From: Pyrocephalus nanus
Taxonomy: Eukaryota; Chordata; Aves; Passeriformes; Tyrannidae
NCBI GenBank assembly: GCA_038380795.1
Contig: CM076268.1
Span: forward strand, 21,741,001-21,805,000
Direction: 5' to 3'
Length of the DNA stretch: 64,000 nucleotides
How positions within the stretch are numbered: position 1 is the stretch's first letter; each line of letters opens with the position of its first letter. This document shows positions 1 through 13,500 of the stretch, piece after piece. The translations under genes and the position numbers were made by a program. The notes beneath the pieces were generated by a model. The model did not search any database. It was not told the DNA's origin and saw only the letters and a list, made by a program, of their open reading frames with translations.

Positions 1-2035
1 TCTGAGCTTTTCAGACCATGCCAGCAGTCTGGCATTACCTGAGCCAGAGGAGCTTTGGCCTCTATCAGGTTGCTGTGTTTTCTGGGTCCCATTTCTTGTC
101 TCTCTTTAGGGAGACAGTCTGAAAAAGTGTTAGCAATGTCGATGGCACCGTTGAAAACTGGTGATACCTCAAGCCACTTCAGTTTCTGTTCTCAGAGCTG
201 GAAAGCAGTCTTGAAGAAAATATAGACATTGTATGTCCTTGTTCTTTTTTAGTATCTGCATGAAAGAAATATCAGAAATGAATTTTGGTTTTGTTTTCTT
301 GTATCCTTTTAGTTTACATTAAATCCATTACCAAACAGTGTTTTTGTTTAATTTTTCTAGCATGTAGATCCTTGCTCAAAGAGCAGCTTTTTAGGGGTGG
401 GAGGGGAAAGAACAGAAGAAGGATTGATGCTTTGTGGGTGAATTGCTAACTATAGCTTTGCTCATCTGTGAAAATAACGTTGCTAACAGGTATTCATTAA
501 AGCTTTTGGTGTACTCAGTTCTACCCATGACATTTAACAGGAATGATTCCTTCACCTTCTGAATCTCTAGCAGACATTTAAGAATAACTTAATCTATACT
601 ACACATATTAAACTCTGATAAAGTGGGCAAAGAAATTCTAAATTAACATGCCAAAAGCATTTTAAGAGTCCATGGAAACTCCATACTGCTAACTCCTGTA
701 AATACTCCCATGTCCCGCTGTTAAAAGTTGGTAGATGGCATCTGTTTCAATGTTCTCTCTAGAGCACTGTTTTGCAGATATTCAGTTTTTGACATTTACC
801 TAACTATAGTTAATTTTTAGGCCACAGAGATCTGGTCATTACTTGTCATCTCAAGTGCACATCCAGCAGTTGAGAAATGTGTTCACAATATGGATGTGAA
901 CATTGCTGTTGCCCAACATTTGAGTCTATGACTACCTGAGTTGAGGAGGAGAAGAGAAACAGTGCTGAAAAATTTATGTTGACAGAATTATTATGCCAAT
1001 CCTGAAACTCTCAAGTATGTGATAACTTGTATCTTCCCTAACTGATCAGTGGGAAGGCAAGGAAAATATTGGTAATCACCAGCACCTTTATAAACACGTA
1101 AATATCTTTCAACCCATACTCTTCAAAAGACGTGGAGATGTAGGGGAAAATTATGATGTACATCCTATTTATCACATCAAGGTTAATGAATCTCTTTGCT
1201 TTGTTTTACTCTACTTTCTGGGCTCTTGACCAGAGCCATGATCTCATGATGTAAGGTATGTTTACTACTCTGGCTGCCAAATTCCATTATAGTTGTAACC
1301 TCCGAACTGATTATTTTATCACCATCATGTCCAGGATTACAAGTTTCTATGTGATTACTTGTTAGTTGTCAAAGCAGCCAAGTATTTTTCTCTTTATGTC
1401 TTTTTTTTTTCCTTAAAATTAGCATCTGTGGCAATCTTTGCAGAAGTTCATTGAAGATGCTCAGTAAAGATCTGTAGTTTTTAATAGCTTTCATGCCCTC
1501 TACCATCTGCTCCTTAGTTTTCTTCCCTGCCTTATCTGTGCCACTGGTGTAAATACAAACTGGTTAAATCAAGAAATGGGCTTATATTCTTTTTTACTCT
1601 TCACTGGAAAAACATGTTTGAAGAAACAGGAAAAAAAGGATGAAGTGGGTCTTTCAAGTCGTGGTGATGATTGCTGTATGAAAAGAGAATATTGCACTTT
1701 TAGATAATCTGAGGTGATTCTTTATTCACCAAAATCAGGTTTCAACAGTCTATAAGACTTCAGTGCAAAACAAACCCTTTCTCAAAAACACATGTTGGAC
1801 TGAGCTTGAAGACAGAGGAAGACAGGTGGTGGTTCTGTATTAGGAGGTTGTTGGATCAAAGAATGCACAAGCTGCAGATACGGACTTTGGTGCCAGATTT
1901 AAGTGTGGACCCCTGCCCCTCCCAGTTTCCAGCTTTTCAGTGTCACTAATGTATTTACTTAGATCCTGTGCTTCCTCAACTCTCTGGGACAGGTTAATGG
2001 TGTGTTGTATTGCTTTGAGTTGGGAATTGTTACCT

Positions 2036-2125
2036 CTTGGCCTGGTTTTGGCTGAGATAGGGTAAATTTTCTTCCTTGTAGCTGCTACAGTGCTGTGTTT
2101 TTTAGATTTAGTACCTACTGCCTGT
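2036..2125 (+). mobile_element. Fragment resembling the 5' end of an avian endogenous-retrovirus LTR
   Basis: The stretch CCTGGTTTTGGCTGAGATAG, followed by a GTAAATTTTCTTC-type run and then GTGCTGTGTTTTTTAGATT, follows the order of the 5' end of an LTR that I recall as widespread in Neoaves (beginning near TGTCCTGGTTTTGGCTGGGATAG). Only about 90 bases are alignable by eye. There is no downstream LTR body, TATA box, polyadenylation signal or internal retroviral gene, so it is at best a truncated, old LTR remnant. It overlaps a 150-codon minus-strand open frame that is therefore unlikely to be a gene. The identification rests on memory of the repeat family. Confidence 0.5.
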
Positions 2126-5100
2126 ACAGTGATGAATGTATGGAAAGCACATAGTAAGAACTTTAAAGCCTGTCCCTGAAAATTTGCCCATTTGCCCCGG
2201 CCCCCTAGAAGATAGCTTGCTGTGTGATGTGCCATTGTTTCAATAATCCTTGTGAAAGATTTCTCCTGAAAGTATCTCTTGCGTTGGCTCATTTGGCAGA
2301 GAAGTTGAATAGCTGAGGGTTGTTATTACCTTGTGTTTTTAGTTGTATCTCTAGAAGTCAATTTAACTTATCTCAAGGTCTGGACATAGAACATTCTTGA
2401 AACTGTTGAGTCAAGTTGCATCATCTGACTGCCAGTAAATTATAAAAACTTCAGTGTTTGCTCACAAAAACTTAAGGTAATAATAACTGTCTGAAGAAGG
2501 TCCTCTCAGTCCTAATGTGCCTAAAGATTTGGTAGTATTCCTAACAACAGAAATAGATCTTTCTACAGCCCTAATGATTTCTCCTAGTGTATTTATTTAA
2601 ATGTGTAGTTTCAATGAATGAAAGATTTTGGTTAAGCTCCATTTAGGAAAGGCTATTTGAAAGATCTGTTTATGGATTGACAGTATTGCATGAGGAGCTC
2701 TGATGTTTTCAGGGTATACGGAGCTTGAGCAACGATTATAGAGGAGCTTGTAACTGCTAATTTATTGGTAAAATAGGATGTAAGATGCTCATGAATAGGA
2801 AATACTCCAGTCTTGATTGTGTATTTTCACTTTCCTAAATTCTTGTTTAGTAATAATCTGCAAATCATTAATTAATTTTTTATTTTTTGCATTCTTCAGA
2901 AAACTTGATATAATACCTGTCAGTAAAACATGTCTGGTTCATGGATTAATTGTATTCTTCAGAATAACACGACAGACTCGCACACAGAGCTTATCTGGAT
3001 TTTCCCTTCACTCACAAGTAAAAATTTGTTTAACAAAACTTTGGGACTTGCATTACAAGACAAATGATGAAATACTGGATATATTTCCATATACTGCCTC
3101 CTCAATGCAAACAAGGAGCTTTAGGTGAAAGAGCTTTGTGAATTAAATAAGTGTCTCTTTTTTTAATTAGGCAATAATATTAGATGAAAAGACCCTTGCT
3201 GAAGATGTCTTTGATGTGAAAAGCTGGCTCTTATCACTAGAGAACTGAAATCAATCCAACACTAGATGGTACAACTTTCTGTTTGAAAGGGGTTCTTGCT
3301 GTTTGGACTGAGAAACTTTTCATATTGCAATTTCCTGATTACACAATTCCAAGATGGATTTTTATTTAGGATGCAGTAGATAAAAATTGTGCTTCTCCAA
3401 ACCTAAATTTCCAACAGCATAGTGCAGATTAGAGGGTTTTCTTGTATAATATAGTAAAACAGTTTGGTCACTTGTGACTTGAAGAATAGAAAAGCCCAGT
3501 CAAAAATGAAGAATTATTCATCACAGTCTTAGTGTGGTTTTTTTTACTGTAGCTGAAATTGATTTGCCATCTCTTAGAAAAGACTTTTTAGTGATAGCAT
3601 TTTTGAGGTGGTTGAAATACCTTCAGCTTTTTTTAGAACTTCAGTTTCCAAAAAATTAGGTATTTAAGTAAATTATAATGCTCATTACTACATGATTAGT
3701 TTTATTTCATTCAGGTCAGACATTATGCAATCTCAGTAGTTTTTCTTCACAAATTATGTTAATCAAGATGAGAGAGAGTCTATCCTTTGTTTGGCAATTA
3801 AATACTAATTGTTTCTTTGAAATACTAAAGTTTCTCTTTAGTAACTTGCTATTTCATCAGTGTATTCCTGAACAGTGTGCAAATACCAACAGTGTTACAG
3901 GTAACTGTATCCTAGGTTAGGAGGTGCTTGTGCCTCTGATGATCCCTGATACTGTGGCTTATGCTCTGCATCACAAAACCACGGCCAGGCCTGCTTTGAC
4001 TCGTCTTGTCCTGTTCCATCCTGGAGTGTTGCACCTGTGGTCTGTGCTGTAGCCACAGGGAGGGTGGAGGCAGCCTGCCTTCCTCTTAATTACTGTTGTT
4101 CTTGTTTTCCCTTAGTCAAGAACTGGAGAAGGGTAAAGGCACTCTTTGAGTGTTTTACTTTATTTTTGTCAGGGCAGAACCTTCAATACTCTGAGTCACT
4201 GGAAATCTGGTTGTGTTGTAGAATTCAGGATGTTATGAAGCCTACAGTTCCCTAATAAGTTCAGATTAAGTGCAGAGCTGGGACAAAGATTTTTTCATTT
4301 CACAATCTTGATTCCTCTTTTTAATAAGATAATAGAATATTTCAGTGAAAGTGTTGTGTTAACATAAAAATTTTCTTTGTTTTTATGTTCTACTTTAAAC
4401 TTGTGGGTCTATGTCACATGAATATGAGGGAACAATGGCTAAACAGGTTTTGGTGATTATTTTTCCAGCTTGCTTCAGTCATTTTTTTCCTTGTATTTTT
4501 TCCCTTGTTGAGAAGTGACAGCAAAAAAAGTTTCAATGCAAGAATCTGAAGTGCACATGACAAAGCGTAAATGGGAGCATACAAGTGCCTAATATAATGT
4601 TAGACTTATCAGCTGTAACAAGTGAACAACAGCAAGAAGTTATAAAATATTACCATGAATATATTTTCAATCCTTGTATTGCTGAGGCTGTTTATTTTTA
4701 CGGTGTTGAGGCTGGGTTTTATTCTTTTTAAACAACAGGTGCTTCCCACAAGTAGGAAGATATGTGATAAAGATTGCTGTAAAATTAGGCTATCACTGTA
4801 GCCTGGAAGTGTACAGTAAGCTTTCTTCAGGAGAAGTAAAACTGACCAAATTCACTTCCAGACCACTCCAAGTAAAGGTGGCATGCAGTCTCAACTATGA
4901 ATATTAAGTTCAGCCCAGTGTCCTACATGGACCAGGTAGCATTCCGTTAATCTGTTCTTTTTCAAGACAGTTACAAATGTAAATATTTTAATTTCTAATA
5001 TTAATATTTCCCTAGATTCCTAGCAGAAGAGGTGAAGTGTCACATCACTTGACATCATATTTTGTACAGTTATTGTACAGAAAAGAGATTGAAGAACTTT

Positions 5101-5140
5101 ATAACTTCATTTTTCAAGAGTGTGTTCCAGTGTATTTCAC

Positions 5141-5212
5141 AGAATCACAGAATATGAGTTAAAAGAGACCCACAAAGATCATCGAGTCCAACTCCTATTT
5201 CATGAATCTGTT
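5141..5212 (-). mobile_element. CR1 retrotransposon 3' tail (short fragment)
   Basis: On the + strand CACAGAATCACAGAAT is the reverse complement of two ATTCTGTG octamers, the 3' terminus of CR1. It is followed by AAAAGAGACCCACAAAGATC and ATCGAGTCCAACTCCT, the diagnostic 3'-UTR of avian CR1 elements. The element therefore lies in antisense orientation to ADK and is 5'-truncated after about 70 bases, as is usual for CR1. Confidence 0.85.
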
Positions 5213-8212
5213 TTGAAATGGGCTTATGATGTTATGTAAGCAGTACTAAACAACTGAAGTACTAAACAGGGCACAATCATTACTTGGTCTACATTAGTTA
5301 TTATTAGTTACATTAGCATTTGGATGTGTATCTTGATTAGATATTGTTTCAGTTTCAATGTTTATGGTATTTTTAATCTAGATTGCAATTCCACAAGCTC
5401 AGAGTTGTTGGAAATCACATTTTGGAGGATTGTGGGCTGGGAATTAGCTGTCTTCTTCTCTTAAAAGTTTGCCTGTGCAAAATTCCTGACTTCTTTCTTT
5501 AGCAGCTTTTGTGCTAGGGACGTGGCTAGCATAAATGAGCCAAGGCTAACTGTAGAATTGCATGAACAGATTCTACCATTCAAATACCAAATTAAGTAAG
5601 ATGAGTGAGTTGCTTTAGTAAATGCTAGCTTTTTATTGTTTTGAAATCACCAACTACAAATTCCTGTTTGAGCCAGGAACACCTAAGGTGTAGCTGACTT
5701 GTTTTCAAAAGGACTGTCAAGTTCTGGATGTAATTCTACAACAAATCTTGAGACAAAACTGTTACTCAGCTGGAGCAAGAAGCTCCTCTGGGCTATAAAT
5801 GGCAGGAACTGTCCAAATTTTTCCTTTGCCAGTCACTGGGATGTCTGGACTTGATGTTGCAGCTACCACTGTGGGTGAAGAATTAAGATAGAAAACATGG
5901 CTATATCTAGAGGCAAAAGGGAGGAACAGTTTTTCCCAGAAGCAGTAATTGCATTTCTCAAAGTATCTGATCCTAGAGTGGTAGCAAAGAATGAGTTTAT
6001 CTCTCTCAAGAGCACTTCCCTAAATTTCCATCTTGGTATTACTCATTCATTTTTTAAATTAAAATTTTCAGTGCAATAAAGAAACCTTCTCTGCCATTTT
6101 CCATATGCTACCTTTTTCCAATAAAACTAATTACTTTAATGGCTTGGATAAGTTTTTTCATCATGCCTGAAATTTCACAGTAGCTGTAACACTTGTTTCT
6201 TGTTTGCTCTAATCAGTGTTAAAAATAATTTGTATAGAAGTAAAATTAAGGTACATGAATTCCCTGACAATTTTGTATTTAAGTTTCTGTAAGCTGGGCT
6301 GTCCTGTAACAAATCTTCAGGTGCAGAGATAGGTGATGGAAGAGATGTAGCTCTTAGGCAGCTCTGAGACTCGTTTAGGTTGAAGTGATAGTATTGGAAT
6401 TAGTACTTCAGCCTAGCCTGTCACAAATAAAAAGACATAGATAAAGTTGTATAACAGGAAAATGGAATACCTCTTAAACGATATTTTTTAAATAAATAAG
6501 AAAGGTCTTAACTGATACATAAGACTTGCTGTTAGTTTTCTCATAATTTCTAAGTGGAGCAATTTTCCATTAAATGTGGTACACCAGTCTTTTTTCTGTG
6601 TTTCCCTATGAATGATGAAAAGGTCAATTCTTAGCATTTTGGAAACAATAAAATATTTAATATCAATCAAGATTCAATATCTGGGCTGATTTTGTGGTTA
6701 GTGACATCTTCACTGGGGAATAAATGTCTTGCTGTGTCTTAATTGATTTTTATTGATGTGGCATTTATTTCTTTGTACTAGAGATGCTAAAATAATTGTA
6801 TTTTCAAGGTTCTGTTCTCATTTGTTCTTTTGGAGATAGAGACAGAACAGATCTAGTACGGGAAGAGGGTTGCAATTCAGTTAGGAAATGTACTGCATGT
6901 TGACGGAGCCCAACAGTGTTGTTTTATGTTTGCAATAGTGTAACGTTACTGCCTTTGTTAGTGTGTCCAAAGTATTAACCTGTATTTCATTGTAGAACTA
7001 GAGCCGATTGAATTGACACCTGACACCTGAAGCATAGTGCTTTACAAGTCTGCCTTCTCCGGAGATGATGATGAGGGGTTCGTTTTCAAGCGAAAAGGAG
7101 CTCAATTGGGTAGCTGGCAGAGTTATTCATATGTGGCATACAGGGAGTCTTCATTTAGCAGAGATCAGTAAAATGATATATAGATCTAGGCAGGAGAATC
7201 TGAGGGTCACACCCACAACCACACTACTCTGCCTTCCCTGAATTACATTCTGTAACACTTTGGATCTCAAAGCAGAGCTCCTCATGCAGCAGGGGAGGTT
7301 ATTTGGAGATTTTTTATCCCAGTGTGACAGGATCTGTTGTGGAACTGGTATGAGTTGGTCTGAATTTTCAAATTTTCAAATGATAGTAGCAGGTATGGAA
7401 AGAACAGGATCCCTTTAGTTTGGATCGTGTACATGTTACTTATATTGGGGTTTTTTGTAAGTTTCTATGCAAATGAAATTTTAACACATAATTGTGAAAG
7501 GTAGTTTGTGCTTATCATCAAGAGGAATTGAACAACAAACCAATATTGATTTCTGGTTGAAGAAAATAGGTATGTAAAGGTTAGATTATAATTTCAGAAC
7601 AGAAACAATGCAAAAAGACTGGTGCAATGAAAGAAATTGCTTAAGTATTCAAGGCTCAGAGGAGTAATATTAATGGAGTATGTTGGAGTTCAGTCCATAG
7701 GGAGAACTGCCTTTAGTTCTGCACAAATGGAATTAATATTTTATCTCTTGGTAAAGTTATGAAAGGTCAACACAGTGTATTTCTACTGTAGAATTCTGAG
7801 TACCAGTTTAAAAAAAAAATGCATAGAGTGTGTACAGCTTTTAAAAAGGTGCTAATAGCTAGATATTTCAAAAATTATTGCTGAAGAAAACATTTTTGTC
7901 TATCTGTATACAGAAAGTGTTTAGCTGTCTTAAATTTTTAGCTCATTAGTTTGTGGTTAAGAACTGTTTTGACAAGGCCACTACTATATGCTTAAGTCCA
8001 GGGTGATAGGGCTGACCCTATTAAATGATCATAGTTTTTGCAGTCTGGTGATTAACAGGCTTTGAACTTTCCGGGCTTTCTTAATCCCTTTTAATCATTT
8101 AAACCTATTATTGTTTTGACTTCAATTTCAAAAGCCCTTTAAATCTGTCTTACAATATTAATAGCTGATTAAAGTCCTGATTTCCAACCATATTATCAGT
8201 GGGACGTTTTAT

Positions 8213-8244
8213 CTTAATACCGAATAATCTTAACACCGAATAAT
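8213..8244. repeat. 16-bp head-to-tail duplication
   Basis: CTTAATACCGAATAAT is followed directly by CTTAACACCGAATAAT, with one mismatch. Confidence 0.9.
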
Positions 8245-10498
8245 TTGGAAACAACTGGGAAAAAATTGATCAAGGGTGAATGAAAAAAACATCAGGAAAA
8301 CTATACCTCATAATTTTTGTTGGCAGCTCAGGTTGAGTTAATTGCAGTTTATGACACCTCGTTTCTCCCCTCTCCAAGTTTCTACTCTGTGGGATGCCTT
8401 TACCCCTGCTCATATTTTTATTCTTTTTCTTTACCTACTTGGCTTTGCATCTGTCTATATTTTGAAGTTGCTGTGCTTGAATGGGTTGTTCTTACTATCT
8501 GCTGGAGTGTTCTGTTGTCATGGCATACCATTGCCAGTCTGCTGTCATCTGTGGATTTCATCAGTAGCTACTGTACCTAAGTCCAGATCACTCAGGGATG
8601 TGTGGCATAGTGTTACCATAGCCTTGGGTCTAGCAGTGATCTGTGGTGAAGTCCATCTGAATTGAGCATTGCCTCACATTTCTAAAAGTTTCCCAAACGA
8701 ATGTTTGAAAGGTCTTTTAGGCAGTTCCCTCTTCTATTGGTATGAGTGGACCACTGCAAAACTGCAAAGCTTAGATTTTTCTGGAAGCAGCTTTCTTAGG
8801 AGTTGTATTGCTATAATACAGTCCCTCTTTAATCTTTCAGTTTTTCAAGGATGACAATCTGGACTTGTCTTTTAGATTTGTCAACAAAGCAGTATCTACT
8901 CAGTAAAGAATTTTTCTAAAATTATCTAACCTGTTTTAAGGTCATCCTCAAGTAACAGTGAATAATGATCAGCTGTCACTAAACCCAGAAATTAATGTAA
9001 AAGAGGCCTCTTTTTTGCAGTCAACTTGAAGCCAAGAAGAAATGTGAAAAGGTAGGGAGGACCAGCTGCCCTGTTATGGAATAGGAGAGAGGCTAAAGAT
9101 GGGGAGAGATTTTGAGGGAATGGGTAATGTGGTAAATTTCAGATGGTGAAACTGAGACATTATAGCAAAGTAGTAAAGGAATTTAAAGAAAAAATGAAAA
9201 ACCAACTGTATTAAACTGGTGGAGTAAAAACAGTGCAAGTCAGGCAAGACACTAAGACTTTTAGGATCTGAATCAGTCCTTTACTATGTGATTTGGTTTT
9301 TTTTTTAATGGAGGGGAAAAAAACATGTCTTTAAACAAATATTTGGACTAATGCCCTTGTATGTGCCAGTTACACAGAAACTTCAATTTTGGGTTAACTG
9401 GTTTTTGTCTGGTCCATGACGAAATTTGGCTGCTGAATTTATACACAAGGTATGGTCTGGGTTGTGGTTTTTTGTTTTCGTCTGGATTTAGCAAATGCAC
9501 AGCCCCTAGAATCTGGCTTAGCAAGCTCAAAGCAATGATCCAAACAAATACAAGTCATGGTAGTTACACTCTGTATTTGTGTACATGGGAAAGATTAGTG
9601 GGCTCATGGGAAGAGTGAGGCTACATAAGACTTAAATCAAATTTCTAAGTAGCTGTAGCCTGGTCAGAAATGCAGAAATACTGCCTTGCTTTAAGTAGTA
9701 TTTTACTACTGTAGGAAAAGCAGTTTACTTACTGCCTTTTGATCTCTCTGTAGATCAAGTCAAAAGAAATGGAGCTAGCACTTAGGGCAGCATTACTTAT
9801 TCTTACTCTGTCTGATAAATTGCAGATGGAAGTTGAGAAGCAGGCTGACCTTCCTCTACCCCTCCCCCATAAATCTGATGTGTTAGAAATATTTTGTGAG
9901 CTTCTGCTGGGCTTGCTGTGCGCATTGGCCTGTAAAAGCTCATGAGGATGCACTGTTGTAGCAGGTTCACACATGGCTGTGTTCCTGACCTGAAAGATCT
10001 CATAGGATGTGTTAACTGCTTTTGGTAGAAATCCATCAATATAGTCTGAAAAGGGACATGTGAACACCAATGCCCCACAGGCTGGTTGTCCTAGTTTTGG
10101 CAAGATTAATAATTAAGAAAAAAAACAAAAGTAAAAGGGCTGTGTTTCTTTTTTTCAGATCAGTGAAAGTAACCTTAACTTCACTTGAAAGTTGAAGCAT
10201 CATAATTGCTGAATCATTTTTATGGAAACTACTTCAGATTAATCTGAAATAAGACTATAGTGAAATCTTTAAGGTTTCTTAATGGCTTTGTTGAAAATTT
10301 ATGAAGAAATGCTTCTGCAGAACTCTGTCTTGAAAGGTTTCTTCTTTCATTGATGAAGCATAGTCTAGTACAGCATAAAATCTACTTGCCTTGTCCAGTT
10401 AGTGCAACCAACACCTTTTAGGTGTCTGACAGAGAAATTGCACTCTGTTCCTTTTTTGGATGACTTTTCTGCAAAGTTCAAAGAACATGTTGGAAATC

Positions 10499-10536
10499 TG
10501 CCCTTTTATACATTCAGTGCCCTTTTATGCATTCAA
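10499..10536. repeat. 19-bp head-to-tail duplication
   Basis: TGCCCTTTTATACATTCAG is followed directly by TGCCCTTTTATGCATTCAA, with two mismatches. Confidence 0.9.
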
Positions 10537-13500
10537 TTTTTAATCAATCTGGGGAATTCTTAAGGCAGTAAGTGCAGCAAACCATGTCAAGTACAATAAG
10601 CTTATGGAACAGCAAAGCCCAAGTGCACTGAAAGGTGAGCAGGGTTAGTCAGAGCCACGGACGTGTACAGAGTCAAATGGCAAGAAGTTTGTATTTATTT
10701 GTACATCAAGCAAGGCAGTGGAATGTCTGTGCAGGTACATATTTAGAGCTTCCCAGAGTGCTTTACTCTCCCAGCGTTGTATTATGGAAATAATTCTAAT
10801 ATTTTAATTTTTTTTTTTTTAATGCTAACTCTTCACATTGATGGTTATTGCAGGAAAATACTTTTATGTCCAAGTCCCATTCTTCACTATTATTCTTGAA
10901 AATAATGATAAAAATATAACTCTGATGTGTATACAATTTTTTGTACCTCTTTGTGGGTAGTCTGCATGATGGAGATTTTTGTCTTGGCTCTTCTAGCCAA
11001 AGAAAAGTGTATATATCTGTGCTGATTTTCATTTTGATATCTGTGAAATTATTACCTGTTGTTTCTGTCTAAGTTTTTGTTAAGATTGGTAGAATCAAGA
11101 AATTTTGGAAGGTGACCTAATTTTGATGATATGAAGGTGTATTGCTATTTTTAAACCTGTTAGCTCATCACCAATTTTTATTTTGGGCCCTAGAACAGGT
11201 GAGTTTTACCAGCTTTTCTGGAAATTCTTGATAGAGCAGATCTGAACTTGATACATGCTCGAGGTTATCACCAGTACATATTTAGTGTAGGCCGTGTTTT
11301 CTTTTTAATTCGGTTAAGGCACTGTAAAACTGGATACTGCCTGAAGAGAACTGTGCCTTATGGCTGTTTTTTACATTAAAAGCATTATTGTAAAAATGCT
11401 GACTGCTGTCCAAGTACATTAATTTTCATACTCTGTCATATTAGGAGATGGGAAATAAAAAAGCATTGAGTTATAGGGTTACAATTTCAAAAGAATGTTT
11501 CAAATCCATCGTACAAGTCAGTTTTGAACTTGGAAGTTCTACTATGCTTAAAAAAGAAAAGCAGACATTTAGTTGAAATTTTACATTTCTTCAAAAATTG
11601 AAATTGAGATGATAAACTTGCAGGTGAATGCTGGGTAAGCCATGTACATGAATGCTACCCTTAGGTTTTTTTGTTTGTATTATTGTAACCGAATAGAATG
11701 TGTTAATCAGTTGTACTTGTAGCTGTTAGTGTAAAACTGTTGCCAGTGGCTTTGGCATTTTTTTCATAGAGTTTTTTCTTAGTTCACTGTACTTACAGCC
11801 AAATTTCCTCAACATCGTTCCAATTCTGTATATCAGTTCCCAGAATATCTGCAGTAATATTTTAGTCTGGGTCTATGCTACTTTATTTCCAGGGTTGTGG
11901 AAAGGAAAAATATTTGGTATTAGTGTTGTGAATTAATAATTAGTTAGGCCTTTGTTTCTTGGTGATATGTACAGGGATTACACTGCTCATTTGCCCTAAA
12001 CATGCCTTTTCGTAACTAGCTTGGAAAGAATACTGTTTAAAAAAATTATCTCAATGCTGAAAAAAGTAATGTAAAACAGTGTGAAACTTGTAATTTAAAC
12101 TGTGATTAGAGGATGCATGGTAGAATTAAGATCTCTGTTATGGCTTACCTGCAGCTGGGGCATTTAAGTTTTGGTTAGAACAGAGTATGTTTGAGTGTCC
12201 ATGGTATGATGACATCTAGAGGTTAGACCAGGATGTTACGGCTTAAGAAATTCCGTGTGGAACTGAGTTTGGGGAGAAAGCTGTTTTCAGACCTGGAAGT
12301 TTAGCCCAAGGTGCAGTCAGCATATCGGGCTGTCAGAAGGCATCAGCTGTGATGCTCCGAGGGGGTGTGGTATCGGCACAGCAGCTGCTCCAGCTTCGTG
12401 CAAAGAGGCAGCTGTGCAGGGTGATAATGGCTGGATCCCGACCCTTCTGCTGTCTGTCTTCTTGGACAGCTGCCACTTTGAAGGGGGTGTCTGGAACACT
12501 GGCTACTCTTCCAGTAGATTAAATGTGTGTGAAGGACAAATCAAAAGGCTTAAATGTAGTATTTTTGAGATGGACTGCAGCGTGTTTTGACACTTACCTA
12601 CAATCTTGTTGTAGACCCTTTCTTCTTAGGCCCCTTTTTTAAATAGGTGCTTGAGCAGTGCTGAAGAGACTATTAACTTTTTGAACCTGTATCAGAGTTT
12701 GGTACTGGATAGTTGAAAAGAATAATAATTATTTAATGCTCTAGGATGTGTTGAACTTCGAATTTCACAGAGCAGAAAAAAGAGATGTTGTGATCCCTTC
12801 AGTTCTTTCATAGGGTGTTTGCTTCTCCTCTACTTACTAGTTTAATACCAGGCATGTAAATCTTTAGTACATACACAATATGTTGTTCAGGTTGCTTAGG
12901 TGGTTTTAAATGTCCTTATTAAAATTTTTTGATTGCTTATCTTTAGTGCCAGTTTTGCAGTTGGTACTGTTAACTCCTAAAGTGTTTTGTAGAGAAATTC
13001 TTCCAAATCTAACCTTCATCAGTTAAGAAGACCCAACTGGTGCTTATCAATCTTGCCTACGAACCACATGTTGAGAAAATATTATGTAAGCTGTTCACTG
13101 TGCTAGTTCCACATTTACATTTATTAAATAGTTCAGCAGCTGTGTATGAAATATAATATGCATCTTAATGCATAAAGTACTGATAAAAGTTTGAACTCTA
13201 CAAGCATGTCCCTTTGTGGGAAGTGTTCTTTCACAACTTACTATCAAAGCAATGTCTTTAGGGGTCAAAGAAGAATACTTTAAAAATGCCATTTTCATGG
13301 TAAGAGAAGGGGGTGATGTTCAAAAATATTAGGTAAGCTAAGGCTCACCAAAGGAACTATTCTGCAAACCTTAGGGGTAGCAACTGTGTCCCTCCCAGCC
13401 CCTCTGTGGTATGTCAGTAATATACCCAAAAATCTCACATCTGTTAAATAACATTCCCGTTATGTTACATGATTTCTGTGGTAGGTGACTTATTAGTCTG

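Noticed and set aside
1840..2292. 150-codon minus-strand open frame as a protein-coding gene
   Set aside because: No recognised domain, no splice or promoter context, and it overlaps an LTR-like fragment in the other orientation.
8317..8665. Two overlapping + strand open frames and a weak CR1-like phrase near 8530-8570
   Set aside because: The hydrophobic translations come from T-rich DNA, and the CR1-like similarity is too short and scattered to support an element.
10068..10100. TTGTCCTAGTTTTGGCAAGA as another LTR 5' end
   Set aside because: Similarity to the LTR start lasts only about 20-30 bases and nothing of the element follows.
9729..10103. 124-codon minus-strand open frame
   Set aside because: The translated sequence matches no family I know, has a low-complexity basic stretch, and lies in plain intron.
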